A DNA stretch of 64,000 nt from Aldehydirespirator sp965221605 (GCA_965221605.1 CBDCSK010000009.1:248001-312000); one strand, 5' to 3'; counted from the first letter of the stretch, positions 44,083-54,326 are shown. Translations and numbers: made by a program. The notes: generated by a model from the letters alone, not told the origin.

Positions 44083-46824
44083 TCAGAACCCGTACTTGAT
44101 TCGGCGGAGACGGAACGCCTCGTCGCCGCCGTCCACGGTTCGCACGATCGCGTCGCGCACGGCGGGGTCTTCTATCGCGCCGGAGGCGGCGACGTGCCCG
44201 CGATGCGCGGAGGCCTCGAGCTGGATGACCTGATCGGCGTCGCCGTTGACCACAATGTTCGCGTTGTGGGTGGCCAGGATCACCTGGCGCCGGCCCTTGA
44301 GGCGCCCCAGCGCGGGCAGCAAGGTCTCGAACAGGAACCGGTTGTCGAGTTCGTCCTCGGGCTGGTCGATGACCAGAGGCCGCTCATCCGAGGTCTCCAG
44401 CAGCAGCGACAGGAGTAGGTTGACACGCTGCCCGCCGGAGAGCTCGTCTAGAGGACGGTAGTCGTCGCCATCGGGCCGGAACTCAAGTACGTAGTGGTCC
44501 GGGCACCGCACCGCGGCCAGATCGCGGCGTCGGGCGGAGGTCATCTGCGCACGGAACGTCTCCTGCACCGCATCGCTCATGCCAACCGACTCCAAGCTGT
44601 CAGCCTTCAGCATCTCCAGCAACCCATCTGGCGAGGGACTCTCCGTGTTCCCGGTGTCGTTCCACCAGCGCGTGATTCCTCTCTGGCCCAGGCCAACGAG
44701 GAACCGCTCCAAGTTCTGTGACAGGCCGCCGTCGATCCGGCGCGCCGCGATGCGGCCGCCGAACTGCCGCCCGATCGTGTCGAGGACCCGGTCGAACGCT
44801 TCGCGCTGCTCCGCAACCAGATCCCGCCGCTCGGCCAGCGAACGCTCGAATGTCTCCAGCAGTCCTTGGAACCCGACGCGAGAGGAGTCGAGGTTCGCCT
44901 GGTAGCTGTCGCGCAGCGCCGCTTGGGCGTTGAGGGCCTGTAGCGCGTTGATTCTCGAGCCGTCGAACCCGCGCTCGGCGAGGTTCCGGTCCACCTGCTC
45001 GCGCAGTTTGGTGCGGCGCTGCTCCTGATCTTCGCGGATGGCCCTCGCGGCGCCGGTCGCGCCTGCGAGTGCAGTGGTCAGACTGCGAGCGGCGGCGAGG
45101 ACCGGTTCCCACTTGCGTTGCATCTGTGCTTCGGGTGCATCCGCGTCGTCGCTGGCCGGTGACATCTGTAGGGCCTCGACCCTTTCCAGCAGCTCGGTCG
45201 CCTGGCCTGCGACCGCGGTCACGGTATCGAGGTGGCTGTTCCAGGTGGTCGCTGCTCCTGACGCGCGGTTGAGCTCCTCGACCCCGGCGTCGGCGAATGC
45301 CGCAAGTTCGTCGGCTGCGTGCGTGCTCCGGGCGAGAGCCTGCTCGGCGTCAGCAACGCCGGCTTCGAGTTCCGTGAGCCGTGCCGCGGCGCGGCGGAGC
45401 TCTCGATCGAGTTCCGCCAGCCGGCTCCTGCGCTCCGCAATTGCTGCCGACTCCGACACGTCCAGGCGGGCCAACACGTCCTCGACTGCGTCGGGCTCCC
45501 GAGCCAGGCGTTGCAGTTCACCCTGCGTGTAGAAGACCGCCGGCCACTGTTCGTGCTCCGACGCGGTGGGATCGCGGCCGGGGCAGTCCAACTCGACCGA
45601 GGCTGAGCCAGCGAGCAGCCGCGCCTGAGCGCGCTGGGTGACGTCGGATCGCGCCCGCTCATCGTGCGGCAGGGGCGCGCCGACCCGGACCCGCAGCCCG
45701 TCGAGGAGGGTGCTCTTGCCGGTCATGCTGCCGCCGATGACGCAGGTGAGGTCGGGGCTGAACTTGAAGGCGGTGGACGCATCGCGGCCGTCGGAGGCCC
45801 CGAAGAACGAGGCCTTACCCGTCACGGTCACCGAACGGAGCCACGGGCGCCGGTGGCGGGCCGCGTCGGGTGGATCGTCGAGATCTGCGATCTCGCCATC
45901 AGACCCGATCTCGTGGCCACAGCGCACGCGGGTCTGGGATGCGATCAACGCCTGACGCAGGGCTTCGATGGTGGGGCTGGCCATCTTGAGCCACACATGG
46001 CGCGCTCCGATGTCTTGCACCGCGGCCGCAGCGCTGCTGTGGAAGAAGGTCAGGCGGTTGCGTGTCACGAACTCGCGGACCCACGGCTTGGCTTGGAAGA
46101 CATCCGTCGGGAGAAGGTCGCCCGGAAGTTCGAGACCGCCGAGCGAACTCGTGTCGAAATCGTCTCGGTCGAACTGTTCTGCGGGGGTTCCGAAGAGCCC
46201 GGTCTCGCTGAAGACGTCGGGAGCAAGAGTCAGACAGTCCCACCCAGCCGTTCCTCCGGCGTGCTGGTCGTCGGCCTGGCCAGCTCGCAGCACTTCGAAG
46301 GCTTCGGTGTGGCCCACGTCGGTCACCGCGGGCTGTTCGCCCGCCCACGGAGACTTGCCCTTCATGATCAGGTCGTAGAGCCCCAGATAGCGATCGCGGC
46401 CGATCGCCGGGTCGAAGAGGAAGGTCAGGCGCAGCGTTCCCCGACCATCATGCAACGACGGCGTGAACCCCGGAAACACGGCAAAGATCTTCTCGCGATA
46501 GGGAACGCCCTGCGCGTCGGCGCCGCTGTCCCATTCCTCCACGATCTGCCATGCGGCGCTCAGTTCGCCGGAGTCAGCCATACGCGGTCGATGCGGCGCC
46601 ACACCGAGCACTTGCACGCCGTTGCCGATAGCGGCATCCAGGAACCGGCGCGCGTACGCCGACAGTTCTTCTTCCGACTCCGGCGGCGCAGCAACGCCGT
46701 CCGGCAGACTCATACGGCCGCCGGGCGCGTCGTCGATCGTGTGCGTGCGCAGATCGGCCTTGAACCAGCGCACGCCGGGCACCTCACGGTGCCAGCTGTC
46801 AGCCTGGTGGCGCACAATGGCCAT
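44083..46824 (-). CDS. PHP-SMC-like AAA ATPase (TrlF-like)
   Basis: 913 residues from ATG at 46824. The first 330 residues resemble a PHP domain, opening WFKADLRTHT where the usual pattern is DLHxHT, so one metal His is lost. Then an SMC-like ATPase: Walker A IGGSMTGKSTLLDGL near 363, a long coiled coil about residues 440-760 (ERRSRLAELDRELRRAAARL), the signature LSGGQRVNLL near 793 and Walker B LVIDQPEDELDN near 811. This layout is that of TrlF-like ATPases. It is transcribed with the AlbA_2 gene and divergent from hisC. The DNA or RNA substrate is unknown. Confidence 0.78.
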   Translation of the reverse strand: MAIVRHQADSWHREVPGVRWFKADLRTHTIDDAPGGRMSLPDGVAAPPESEEELSAYARRFLDAAIGNGVQVLGVAPHRPRMADSGELSAAWQIVEEWDSGADAQGVPYREKIFAVFPGFTPSLHDGRGTLRLTFLFDPAIGRDRYLGLYDLIMKGKSPWAGEQPAVTDVGHTEAFEVLRAGQADDQHAGGTAGWDCLTLAPDVFSETGLFGTPAEQFDRDDFDTSSLGGLELPGDLLPTDVFQAKPWVREFVTRNRLTFFHSSAAAAVQDIGARHVWLKMASPTIEALRQALIASQTRVRCGHEIGSDGEIADLDDPPDAARHRRPWLRSVTVTGKASFFGASDGRDASTAFKFSPDLTCVIGGSMTGKSTLLDGLRVRVGAPLPHDERARSDVTQRAQARLLAGSASVELDCPGRDPTASEHEQWPAVFYTQGELQRLAREPDAVEDVLARLDVSESAAIAERRSRLAELDRELRRAAARLTELEAGVADAEQALARSTHAADELAAFADAGVEELNRASGAATTWNSHLDTVTAVAGQATELLERVEALQMSPASDDADAPEAQMQRKWEPVLAAARSLTTALAGATGAARAIREDQEQRRTKLREQVDRNLAERGFDGSRINALQALNAQAALRDSYQANLDSSRVGFQGLLETFERSLAERRDLVAEQREAFDRVLDTIGRQFGGRIAARRIDGGLSQNLERFLVGLGQRGITRWWNDTGNTESPSPDGLLEMLKADSLESVGMSDAVQETFRAQMTSARRRDLAAVRCPDHYVLEFRPDGDDYRPLDELSGGQRVNLLLSLLLETSDERPLVIDQPEDELDNRFLFETLLPALGRLKGRRQVILATHNANIVVNGDADQVIQLEASAHRGHVAASGAIEDPAVRDAIVRTVDGGDEAFRLRRIKYGF

Positions 46825-46963
46825 GTCTTTACCCTCGCGTTGCTCGACCCCAGTCTGCCACGGGGACACGGCCACCGGCCGGTTCCGAGACTCGCAAGAG
46901 CGGCCTGCAACGGTGATGCTGCGCTGACGACGGTTGCGGGCACACGAGGGGCAGACTGTTGCG

Positions 46964-48085
46964 GTGACTTCTCCCCAGACATTGCCGTCGGAGCCGGTGG
47001 GGCGGGTGCGGCCCGCGGTGGACGCGCTGCCCGCCTACAAGCCGGGCAAGGCCGCCGAGCAGGCCGAACGCGAGCACGACATCGCCGAAGCCATCAAGCT
47101 GGCCTCCAACGAGAACCCGTACCCACCGCCGGCCGCGGTGGTCGAAGCGGTGGCCGAAGCCTGCCGGGGCGGCAACATCTACTGCGACCACCGGGCCACC
47201 GCGGTGCGCGAGGCTCTGGCCGACCGGCTGGGACTGCCCGTCGAGCAGGTCACGGTGGGTGCGGGATCGGTGGCGCTGCTGTACCAGCTGGCCACCGCCT
47301 ATGTGGACCCCGGCGACGAGGTGGTCACACCGTGGATCTCCTTCGAGGCCTACCCGATCTCGGTGCAGACCATGGGCGGAACCCTGGTTCGGGTGCCGCT
47401 CACGGCCGGCCACGCCTTCGATCTCGACGCGGTGGCAGCGGCCGTCACCGAGCGCACCAAGCTCGTGCTGCTGGCAACCCCCAACAACCCCACCGGCACG
47501 GCGGTGTCCACCGCGGCGGTGGCGAGGCTGGTGGAGGCCGTCCCCGATGATGTGGTGGTGCTGGTGGACGAGGCCTACCGGGAGTTCGCCGACCCCGCCC
47601 TCGGCGACCCGCTGGCCGATCTGCTGCCCCGCTTCGGCAACGTGGCCGTGGCCCGCACGTTCTCCAAGGCCTACGGGCTGGCCAGCCTGAGGGTGGGCTA
47701 CGTCATGGCCCATCCCGAGGTGGTGTCGGCCATCGACAAGTGCCTGATCCCCTTCAACGTCAACGGCCTGGCCCAGGCCGCCGCGCTGGCCGCGCTCGGC
47801 GACGACGCGGCCGGCGAGGCCCGAGCCAACATCGACGCCATCAGGGCCGAGCGGGGCCGGGTGGCCGCCGCCCTGGCCACCGGCGGGTGGGACATAGGTG
47901 ACGCCCAGGCCAACTTCGTGTGGATGCAACTCGGCGACCGCACCGACGAGGTGTGCATCGCGCTGGAGCAGCGGGGCGTGGTGGTCCGCCCGTTCTCGGG
48001 GGTGGGTGTCAGGGTCACCATCGGCACCCCCGCCCAGAACGACCGCTTCCTCACCACCCTCGCCGAGGTGGCCCACCCGGCCTGA
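46964..48085 (+). CDS. hisC: Histidinol-phosphate aminotransferase-like enzyme
   Basis: 373 residues from GTG at 46964, a class I/II PLP aminotransferase: KLASNENPYPPP near 45, TPNNPTGT near 175, VDEAYREF near 207 and the PLP Lys in RTFSKAYGLASLRVGYV near 235. This pattern is HisC, converting histidinol phosphate and 2-oxoglutarate; aromatic aminotransferases are close alternatives. No other his gene is near. Confidence 0.85.
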   Translation: MTSPQTLPSEPVGRVRPAVDALPAYKPGKAAEQAEREHDIAEAIKLASNENPYPPPAAVVEAVAEACRGGNIYCDHRATAVREALADRLGLPVEQVTVGAGSVALLYQLATAYVDPGDEVVTPWISFEAYPISVQTMGGTLVRVPLTAGHAFDLDAVAAAVTERTKLVLLATPNNPTGTAVSTAAVARLVEAVPDDVVVLVDEAYREFADPALGDPLADLLPRFGNVAVARTFSKAYGLASLRVGYVMAHPEVVSAIDKCLIPFNVNGLAQAAALAALGDDAAGEARANIDAIRAERGRVAAALATGGWDIGDAQANFVWMQLGDRTDEVCIALEQRGVVVRPFSGVGVRVTIGTPAQNDRFLTTLAEVAHPA

Positions 48086-48407
48086 CCCCTCAGCAGCTCT
48101 GGGGGCGTTGTTCTCGGCCATCCGGTCAATCGTCAACGCCTGGATGAGCGTCTGCCCGCCGAGACTGAACTTGTCAACGGGGTTCGCATCGGCGGTGCGG
48201 TGGATGGACGAAGGCGGCGTTGGCGCCGGACGGGTCGAGCCGTGTGGTTGCGGTCGTAGCCTGGGTTGATGACGCCCACCGTTCCGCGGGTTGTGGACCA
48301 GCCAACAGCCGTGAAGGCGTGCTCTTGGCAGGCGCGGTTCGATCTCACGTGCTGGAGCGTTGAGCGATGGGACGGTTGGGCCGGCGTGTGACAACGGAGA
48401 CATACCC
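48086..48407. other. Intergenic stretch before defence island
   Basis: About 320 bases with no convincing coding frame, tRNA or hairpin with T-tract. Short frames overlapping hisC on the opposite strand are shadows. It separates hisC from the accessory region. Confidence 0.5.
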
Positions 48408-49703
48408 ATGAAACGAGACGGCATCAGGCGGCCCCGGGTTGCCGCTATCGGGCTGGAGGAGTCCCTGCTCGAGTCGATAGCGCCCCTGTGCGGCACGCTA
48501 AGAACCGCAGACACACTGCACGACTATCTCGCGGCCTACAACTGGTCAGAGACCGACGTGACAATCCTGGGCGGCCGATCCTCCGTGGCGGCCGAGGTAC
48601 CCGGCCATGTGCTTGCGATCGGAGCTGTGGCCTTCGAGTGGGCTGGGAGTAACCCGTTTCCCATTGAGTGCCCACGCCTGACGTTGAGGCAGAACACCGA
48701 ACGCGATGTGACAGCCACCGCAGCCGGCACGAAGCTCTTCGGTCGGTTAGCGACCGAACTCGCCGCGCGGCTACAAGACGCCGATCATCCGCCGACGGTG
48801 TTTCAAACCGTGCGGTTCTCGCAGAAGGACATAGAGCCCCTAGTGACGACGACCTCGGGCAGACCCGTCGCCTTGCTGTGCACGTCCGCATACGAGCCCA
48901 GATCCGGCCAGAAGCGGCTTGCGCTGGCGTTGGCGCTTCCCCGAGCCGCTCCGCTCTCGGCATGGCTGCGAGACTTCCTGACGGTCGTTCATGTGGCGGA
49001 CCAGCCCAGCGTTCCGCAGGCACCGCCACAATTGTCCAACCCAGCTGACTGGTACACCCCAACCGAGAGAACGCTCGCGGCACAGCTCACAGAGGTCGCA
49101 AGACAAGCCGAACAACTAGAAGCCGACCGCAAACGACTCGAGGCTGAGCTGGCTGCTGCAGGCGAGCAAGCGGACGCAGCGGACCGGCGATGCATCTGGG
49201 CCGACGGAGATGAACTGGTAGCTGCCGTCGGACGCATCCTTGGGGAACTCGGCTTCGTTGTGCGCGACATGGACGCCGAGAAACGCACAGGTGAGCCCAA
49301 ACGGGAAGATCTGCGTCTGACGCTGCCCGATCACTCCCGATGGGAAGCCATCGCCGAGGTCAAGGGTTACACCAACGGCAGCCGCACCAGCGACACCCGC
49401 CAGATCCGCGAGCAGCGCGACCGCTACATCCAAGAGCAGGGCCGCCCTCCTGAACTGACGTTGTGGATAGCCAATCCCTACCGAGCCATCACCGATCCGT
49501 CGGACCGGCCAGCTCCCGACAACAACGTGGCAGAGTCGGCTGCGATCATCGAGGCTGTGCATGTCTCGACGGCCGATCTGTACCGTCTGTGGGTGCTCGT
49601 GCAGACGGGCTCGCTCGGGCAAGAAGAAGCGGTGCAACACTTGATCGATTCTTCGCCGGGCCTGTGGTCTCTACCGGCGCAGAACGTGCAAGGGACAGCC
49701 TGA
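48408..49703 (+). CDS. Protein with C-terminal PD-(D/E)XK-like nuclease fold
   Basis: 431 residues from ATG at 48408, preceded by GGAGA. The N-terminal 230 residues are alpha/beta and unrecognised. A coiled coil follows near 225-265 (EVARQAEQLEADRKRLEAEL). The C-terminal domain carries KREDLRLTLPDHSRWEAIAEVKGY near 297-318; the Asp followed by E-V-K matches a restriction-endonuclease-like active site. It stands at the left end of the defence island. Family not recognised. Confidence 0.6.
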   Translation: MKRDGIRRPRVAAIGLEESLLESIAPLCGTLRTADTLHDYLAAYNWSETDVTILGGRSSVAAEVPGHVLAIGAVAFEWAGSNPFPIECPRLTLRQNTERDVTATAAGTKLFGRLATELAARLQDADHPPTVFQTVRFSQKDIEPLVTTTSGRPVALLCTSAYEPRSGQKRLALALALPRAAPLSAWLRDFLTVVHVADQPSVPQAPPQLSNPADWYTPTERTLAAQLTEVARQAEQLEADRKRLEAELAAAGEQADAADRRCIWADGDELVAAVGRILGELGFVVRDMDAEKRTGEPKREDLRLTLPDHSRWEAIAEVKGYTNGSRTSDTRQIREQRDRYIQEQGRPPELTLWIANPYRAITDPSDRPAPDNNVAESAAIIEAVHVSTADLYRLWVLVQTGSLGQEEAVQHLIDSSPGLWSLPAQNVQGTA

Positions 49704-50012
49704 CCCGCGCCTTCAGCGCTGTAGAGGGATAGCCGCGCCGTTCCATCGTCCGACAATCCTGGCACGGGGTCAGGTCGGCCCTCCCAAGGGTCGCGAACAT
49801 TCGCATACCCAGCCACGCTTCAGGAAGTCCGGATCCCCCCACCTGCCCGGAGCACTCATCGTGACCACGCCGCCTCGGCTCCATCACGGCGATCCTCGAA
49901 GCTCGGGATGGTTGCGCTGCGATGCCCGAAGCTCCGCACGCCAGTGCTCACAAGTCCATCATGGGCGCAACAAGCCCTGTCCTCGCATCCCGGAAACGAC
50001 GTCGTGGCTGGT
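49704..50012. other. Intergenic stretch, nothing recognised
   Basis: About 310 bases between two convergent genes. I see no coding frame with protein-like composition, no RNA gene and no strong hairpin. Confidence 0.5.
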
Positions 50013-50906
50013 TCATGCTTGTCGTGCGTAGCGAGGGCGGGTACTGCGGGCGTCCTCGTAGCGTGCGGAAAAGCCAGTTACCCATTCGAAAGCGGAAAGG
50101 TCGCTCTCTAGCAGCTTGAGGGCAAGAAAGCCCGCTGGCGTGGAGCAGCAGATCTCGGGGTCGCCGTAGTGTGTGTAGAGAGTTATGCGATCGGCGAGGT
50201 CGCCGCGCATCGTTCGAACTTGTTCTGTTCGCGACTCTCCGTCATCGTGGCGGCGCAGATCCTCTGTATCGCAGACAACCCACTGTGCGTCGTTGTGCGA
50301 ACCGGTTGGTAGAGGTTCGATGTGCCATCTGTACCGGGGCTCGCCTTCGAAGCCTCTGCGTGGGTCGGCTGGTGTGAACGAGCCGACAATCCGTCCTGGG
50401 AGCAGCTGGTAGGTGTGCAGTTCTGGCGCCATTGCGGGCAGGTGGCTGACGACGATGGCTTGGTAGACGTCCAGAGCGGCCTTCGTCGCTAGCTGAAGCC
50501 GTGCGAGTAGCTGTTCGGTTGTCCACCAGGACCCGGTCGTGGTTCCCTGAACATTCGCCGGTGGCCACGGTGACTTCACTTCGCTGATGTTGAGCCTGGC
50601 GAGATCCGCGACGAATGCTTCGCCCTCAGTCAAGCTCCAATCCCCGCCGGGCGCACTGATATATGCCTCTCCTGGGCCGGTGACGGCACGGTACTGTGAG
50701 ATTGCCGCTTCCAGGTCAGCTCGTTGCACGGCCTCTGACTGCACGGTCGGGTCTCGGCCCACCATGTGATGGGCGTAGTCCCATGCGAGCTCAGGCCAAC
50801 ACAACTCAATATCGGCGAGCAATTCCCGGTCCTGAAGATAGTCGTCGATGGTTCGCTGAAACTGATCGCGCGTCCAGACCCAGGGCCAGTTCTCGCCGTC
50901 GCTCAA
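50013..50906 (-). CDS. Unrecognised 297-residue protein downstream of NACHT gene
   Basis: The start given is TTG at 50906, but the frame stays protein-like upstream (SRISIPPWTGFKWGLL) to a possible CTG at 50966. Notable segments are GENWPWVWTRDQFQRTIDDYL, WPELAWDYAHHMVGRDPTVQ and GFLALKLLESDLSAFEWVTGF. No catalytic motif, membrane segment or known domain is evident. It follows the frameshifted NACHT gene on the same strand, so it may be its partner. Confidence 0.55.
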   Translation of the reverse strand: MSDGENWPWVWTRDQFQRTIDDYLQDRELLADIELCWPELAWDYAHHMVGRDPTVQSEAVQRADLEAAISQYRAVTGPGEAYISAPGGDWSLTEGEAFVADLARLNISEVKSPWPPANVQGTTTGSWWTTEQLLARLQLATKAALDVYQAIVVSHLPAMAPELHTYQLLPGRIVGSFTPADPRRGFEGEPRYRWHIEPLPTGSHNDAQWVVCDTEDLRRHDDGESRTEQVRTMRGDLADRITLYTHYGDPEICCSTPAGFLALKLLESDLSAFEWVTGFSARYEDARSTRPRYARQA

Positions 50907-53075
50907 TAGCCCCCACTTGAACCCCGTCCAGGGGGGTATTGATATTCGAGAACGGATGTGCGTCAGGTGGTAGTGGGATTACTCGGCCACCGACACCCTG
51001 CGACCTGGCAAGCCACGCCGTCGTCAGATGCTGATCACCCATCTCGATTCCAAGCGTCGGTAGCTCCCCGTCGTCCGCGAGCCAATCGATCAGGTTTGAC
51101 CAAGGCTCGATCCAAGCCCTTGTTGCCCGTCTGATCCTGGCTCCGGCCTCCTGTACGCTCGCGGCAGGTGGTGTTGAGCGTCTCTCAAAGCCTGGACCCT
51201 GGACCTCCTCGTGGACCCAAGCGGCGTGCGCGGGTGCGCTGGTCAGCAGCGTCGACATGATGGTGTCGACTGCGTCGGCCGAACCCTGCAGCAGCGCCTG
51301 CACGAACACGTATCTCCACCGGTGTGCAGCCAGTGCGCTCGAGACGCTGTGGGTAAGCACGGCCGGGTCGTGCAGGAGAGCGGTCGCGGCGAACCACTCG
51401 GTTAGCGCTGCGAGCTGAAACGACACATGCCCGTCCACTGCCTGGACGATCCGCGAGCGCATGAGTTGCGCAATCTGTGCCGGCGTGGCTCCAAGGTTCC
51501 TCGGTTCCTCACGTCGACTGGTCGTCCGCCGGAATCGACGACGAAGCGTGCTAGTCGGACTAGCAGCTCGAATGCTTCGTTCGTGGTGTCGCCGATGTCA
51601 CGGAGCGCTTGTCGGCCTACGGAACCGACCAGCTGTCCTTGACTGATACCAGCCAGGTTGCCCTCCCGACGGTCCAGGGCAAAGCGAATGGCGAACAGGG
51701 GTCTACAGAGCACCTCGGTCAGCTCTTCTCGCAACCAGTTCAAGCGGCCGACGTCGGGATAGATCGCTGCCATCAGGCTCTTGGCGGCCTCCGCGGAGAG
51801 AGCCTTGACCTCAACGATTGTCAAGCCAGGAACCGGTGGCTGGGGTCGGGTGCCGACAATCACAGTTGAGTTGGGCCACTCAGCTTGCAGAGTTGCGATA
51901 CCCGGGGTGAGATCCGACAGCTGGCCTCCAGCCTCGTCCAAGCCGTCGATGATGATGTGCACACCGACTCCGGAGGGGTCGCCGAGGCCTTCGGCATGTG
52001 GTGACGCCGCGGCGAGAAGCGAGGAATTGGTCACTTCGCTGGCTCGTAGAAAGACCGGTACCGGCGCGTTCGGATCTGCCAACGCCCTGTCGATTGCGAG
52101 ACGGTGTATGCGCTCCAACTCGGTCGTCTTCCCGACGCCCATCGCTCCGCTGACAACCGTGAGCGCTTCTGAGATGGTGATGCTGGGTGGGGTCCCCAGA
52201 GCACGGGTTGCGAGCATGTCCGCCTCTTTGTCGTCGAGACCGATCGCCTTCATCGCCATTACGACGCGGCGATGTCCCCCGTCTCGTCGCCGGCCGAGCC
52301 TCGCTCGTCGAGTAGTTGCGCCGAGCGTGCTAGGGAGGTAGGGGCTCAGTCGCGATTGCAGATGGCTCAAGTCGATCATGCCGGCGGCTGGCCCGATGTC
52401 GGTCAAGTACCTGAACAATGCGTTGCCAAGGTTCAGCACGCGTTCAAGCTCAACTGGTGTCCAGGCGTCAGCGAGCCGATTGACCAGCTCGATCGAGTCC
52501 CGAGACGTCTCGGTCCTTAGGTCCACCGCCCGCACCTCAAGAGCAGCAAGAACGCGGTGCAGCAACTCGGGCTCCAAACCGCTGGCCGCTCCACGGCAGC
52601 GCTGCCATCGATCTTCGAGGCGGCCGCCGTGTGCGCTCACAACGCTGATGAATCGGTCGAAGTCGCCCGGATCCCGAGCAAGATCACACAGCCCTGTCAT
52701 CGAGGCGTGCCCGGGCGAGTTGCTGTCCACGATGACCGCGAGCCGCTTCTCTCCAGTCGCAAACGAGAGCCCGTCACCCCGGACGGCCGCTGCGGCTTGA
52801 GCGATCAACTTCCCGAACTTGGCATCCCTTGCCGTGAACGGCTGTCGGTGCCTGCACTGCAGGTAAAGCGTTCGATTGCCCCCGCCCAACAACTCGACGG
52901 AGACCTGCAGATCCTCGAAGCCCGCTGGGCCGGTCTGCATCTCGATCGCAGCTACGACCCCACCATGTTCGGTGTGTCGGGACCGGATCAAGTCCACCGC
53001 GAGAAGTGTCGCGACCTTGTACTCGAACAGGCTTCCACCACCCGCCGCGGCGAACGGATGAGCAACCCCGGACAT
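50806..53075 (-). CDS. NACHT/STAND NTPase with nuclease-like N-terminus (frameshifted)
   Basis: From ATG at 53075. Residues 1-180 resemble Cap4/DUF4297-type nuclease modules: GGSLFEYKVATLLAVDLI, FEDLQVS with a candidate catalytic Asp near 55, then LYLQCRHRQ where Q-x-K would be expected. The NTPase follows: P-loop VVSGAMGVGKTTELE near 308 and Walker B IIIDGLDEAGG near 371, as in NACHT proteins. A frame change near 51490 leads to RSRIVQAVDGHVSFQLAALT and a C-terminal region of over 200 residues. Such proteins act in anti-phage defence (Avs-like), an inference from domain order. One missing base or two extra bases explain the shift. Confidence 0.65.
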
Positions 53076-53597
53076 CGCCGTAGTCTGGCATGGGACCTCA
53101 ACACAGCGGGGCTGCGTCCAGCGGCTGAGACCCGACCCCTCGTGGGGGTGAGCAATGCAGGACCCGGGCGCTCGATGATTCAGACATCGCGAAGGCCCCG
53201 CCCCCTGTTCGGGCATCTCCAACCAGACACTCTCGCGTTCCCGCGCCGGGCGCGTCGGGTTTGGGCAGACTGAGTTGACGTCTGCGAGGAGTGCTTTCGT
53301 CTTTGCCCTGCTCCATACGATGGTGGACACCGAGCATCTGCGTCCGTGCGGGTTCCATGAGATGGTGCAGCTGCAGAAGTATGTGGGGTGGATCGCGACC
53401 GGTTCAGCGCATTCTGGTCAGCGACACCGTGAACGACTTGGCGAACGCTCTCACCGCTTGTTGACGACGAGCAGCCTGCCTGAAACAGTGAAGATGTGCG
53501 CGGGGAGCCGGGCCTCCAACCCGTCAAGGACGTGGCCCATACCGCTTAGCAGCGCTCCGGCATTCTCGCACCACAGTACGAATGACCCCCTCTGGGG
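53076..53597. other. Intergenic stretch, nothing supported
   Basis: About 520 bases between the NACHT gene and the YgjP-type peptidase gene. A plus-strand frame at 53275-53601 has low-complexity, unconserved-looking content and no ribosome-binding site, so it is not called. It may hold the promoter of the NACHT gene. Confidence 0.45.
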
Positions 53598-54326
53598 TTA
53601 GATGTTGAGAAGCGGGCCGAGTTCTCGGAGGCGGGCGCGTCTTAGACGGTAGTCGGGCACGGCCTGGGCCACCACCGCCCAGTACTCGGGCGTGTGGCCG
53701 CGGACGCGCAGGTGAGCGAGTTCGTGGGCGATCACGTAGTCCAGAAGTGCGGGCGGAGCCATGACAGCACGCCAGTTGAAGCGCAGCGTGCCATCCGGGG
53801 CGCAACTCGCCCAGCGGCGGCGCTGGTCACGTATCAGGACAGCCTTCGGCTGCACGCCGAGACGACTCGCAATCCGCTCGACCCGAGGCGGCAGCTTCTT
53901 TGAAGCACGGTCGCGGTACCACGCTTCGAATGCGGCCCGCACCTTCTCGCACCGTTCCTCGCCTTGCAGAGAACGCGGGATGTCAACGTCGAACTCCCAG
54001 TGGTGGAACCTGACCACGACCCTGGCGTCGTCGGTGGGGTGCACGGTGAGGCGCACCGACCGGCCCAGGTACGGAAGGGACTCGCCGCTGACGAACCGGC
54101 GAGGCGGTGCACCCGAGGTTGCCGCGCCGTCATTTCGGATGATCCAACCGGCACGGCGGCGCACGATCTCCTCAACTTGCTCCGCGGGCGTGTCGACAGG
54201 TGCCGCCACCCTGACGGCGCCAGGCGCATCGACGGTCACCTCGATCGTCTTGCGTCGCCTCGGGCTGCGGACGACCTGGTACTTGATCTTGGCGTCACCG
54301 AACATGACCTCGCCGCGCTCGGTCAC
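53598..54326 (-). CDS. YgjP/SprT-like metallopeptidase (DUF45/M48 type)
   Basis: 242 residues. The C-terminal half has VIAHELAHLRVRGHTPEYW, an HExxH zinc site with a third His, preceded by RRRWASC and LRFNWRAVMAP, the standard YgjP/DUF45 pattern. The N-terminal half is a beta-rich domain. Genes of this family often follow hsdR in type I restriction loci; here the GTG start overlaps the hsdR stop (GTGA). Its role in restriction is unknown. Confidence 0.85.
   Translation of the reverse strand: MTERGEVMFGDAKIKYQVVRSPRRRKTIEVTVDAPGAVRVAAPVDTPAEQVEEIVRRRAGWIIRNDGAATSGAPPRRFVSGESLPYLGRSVRLTVHPTDDARVVVRFHHWEFDVDIPRSLQGEERCEKVRAAFEAWYRDRASKKLPPRVERIASRLGVQPKAVLIRDQRRRWASCAPDGTLRFNWRAVMAPPALLDYVIAHELAHLRVRGHTPEYWAVVAQAVPDYRLRRARLRELGPLLNI

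Noticed and set aside
46829..48514. Minus-strand 561-codon frame over hisC
   Set aside because: Shadow of hisC with repetitive Gly/His-rich composition and no motif.
53275..53601. Plus-strand 108-codon frame in the gap before the YgjP-type gene
   Set aside because: No ribosome-binding site, no recognisable motif and unlikely composition.
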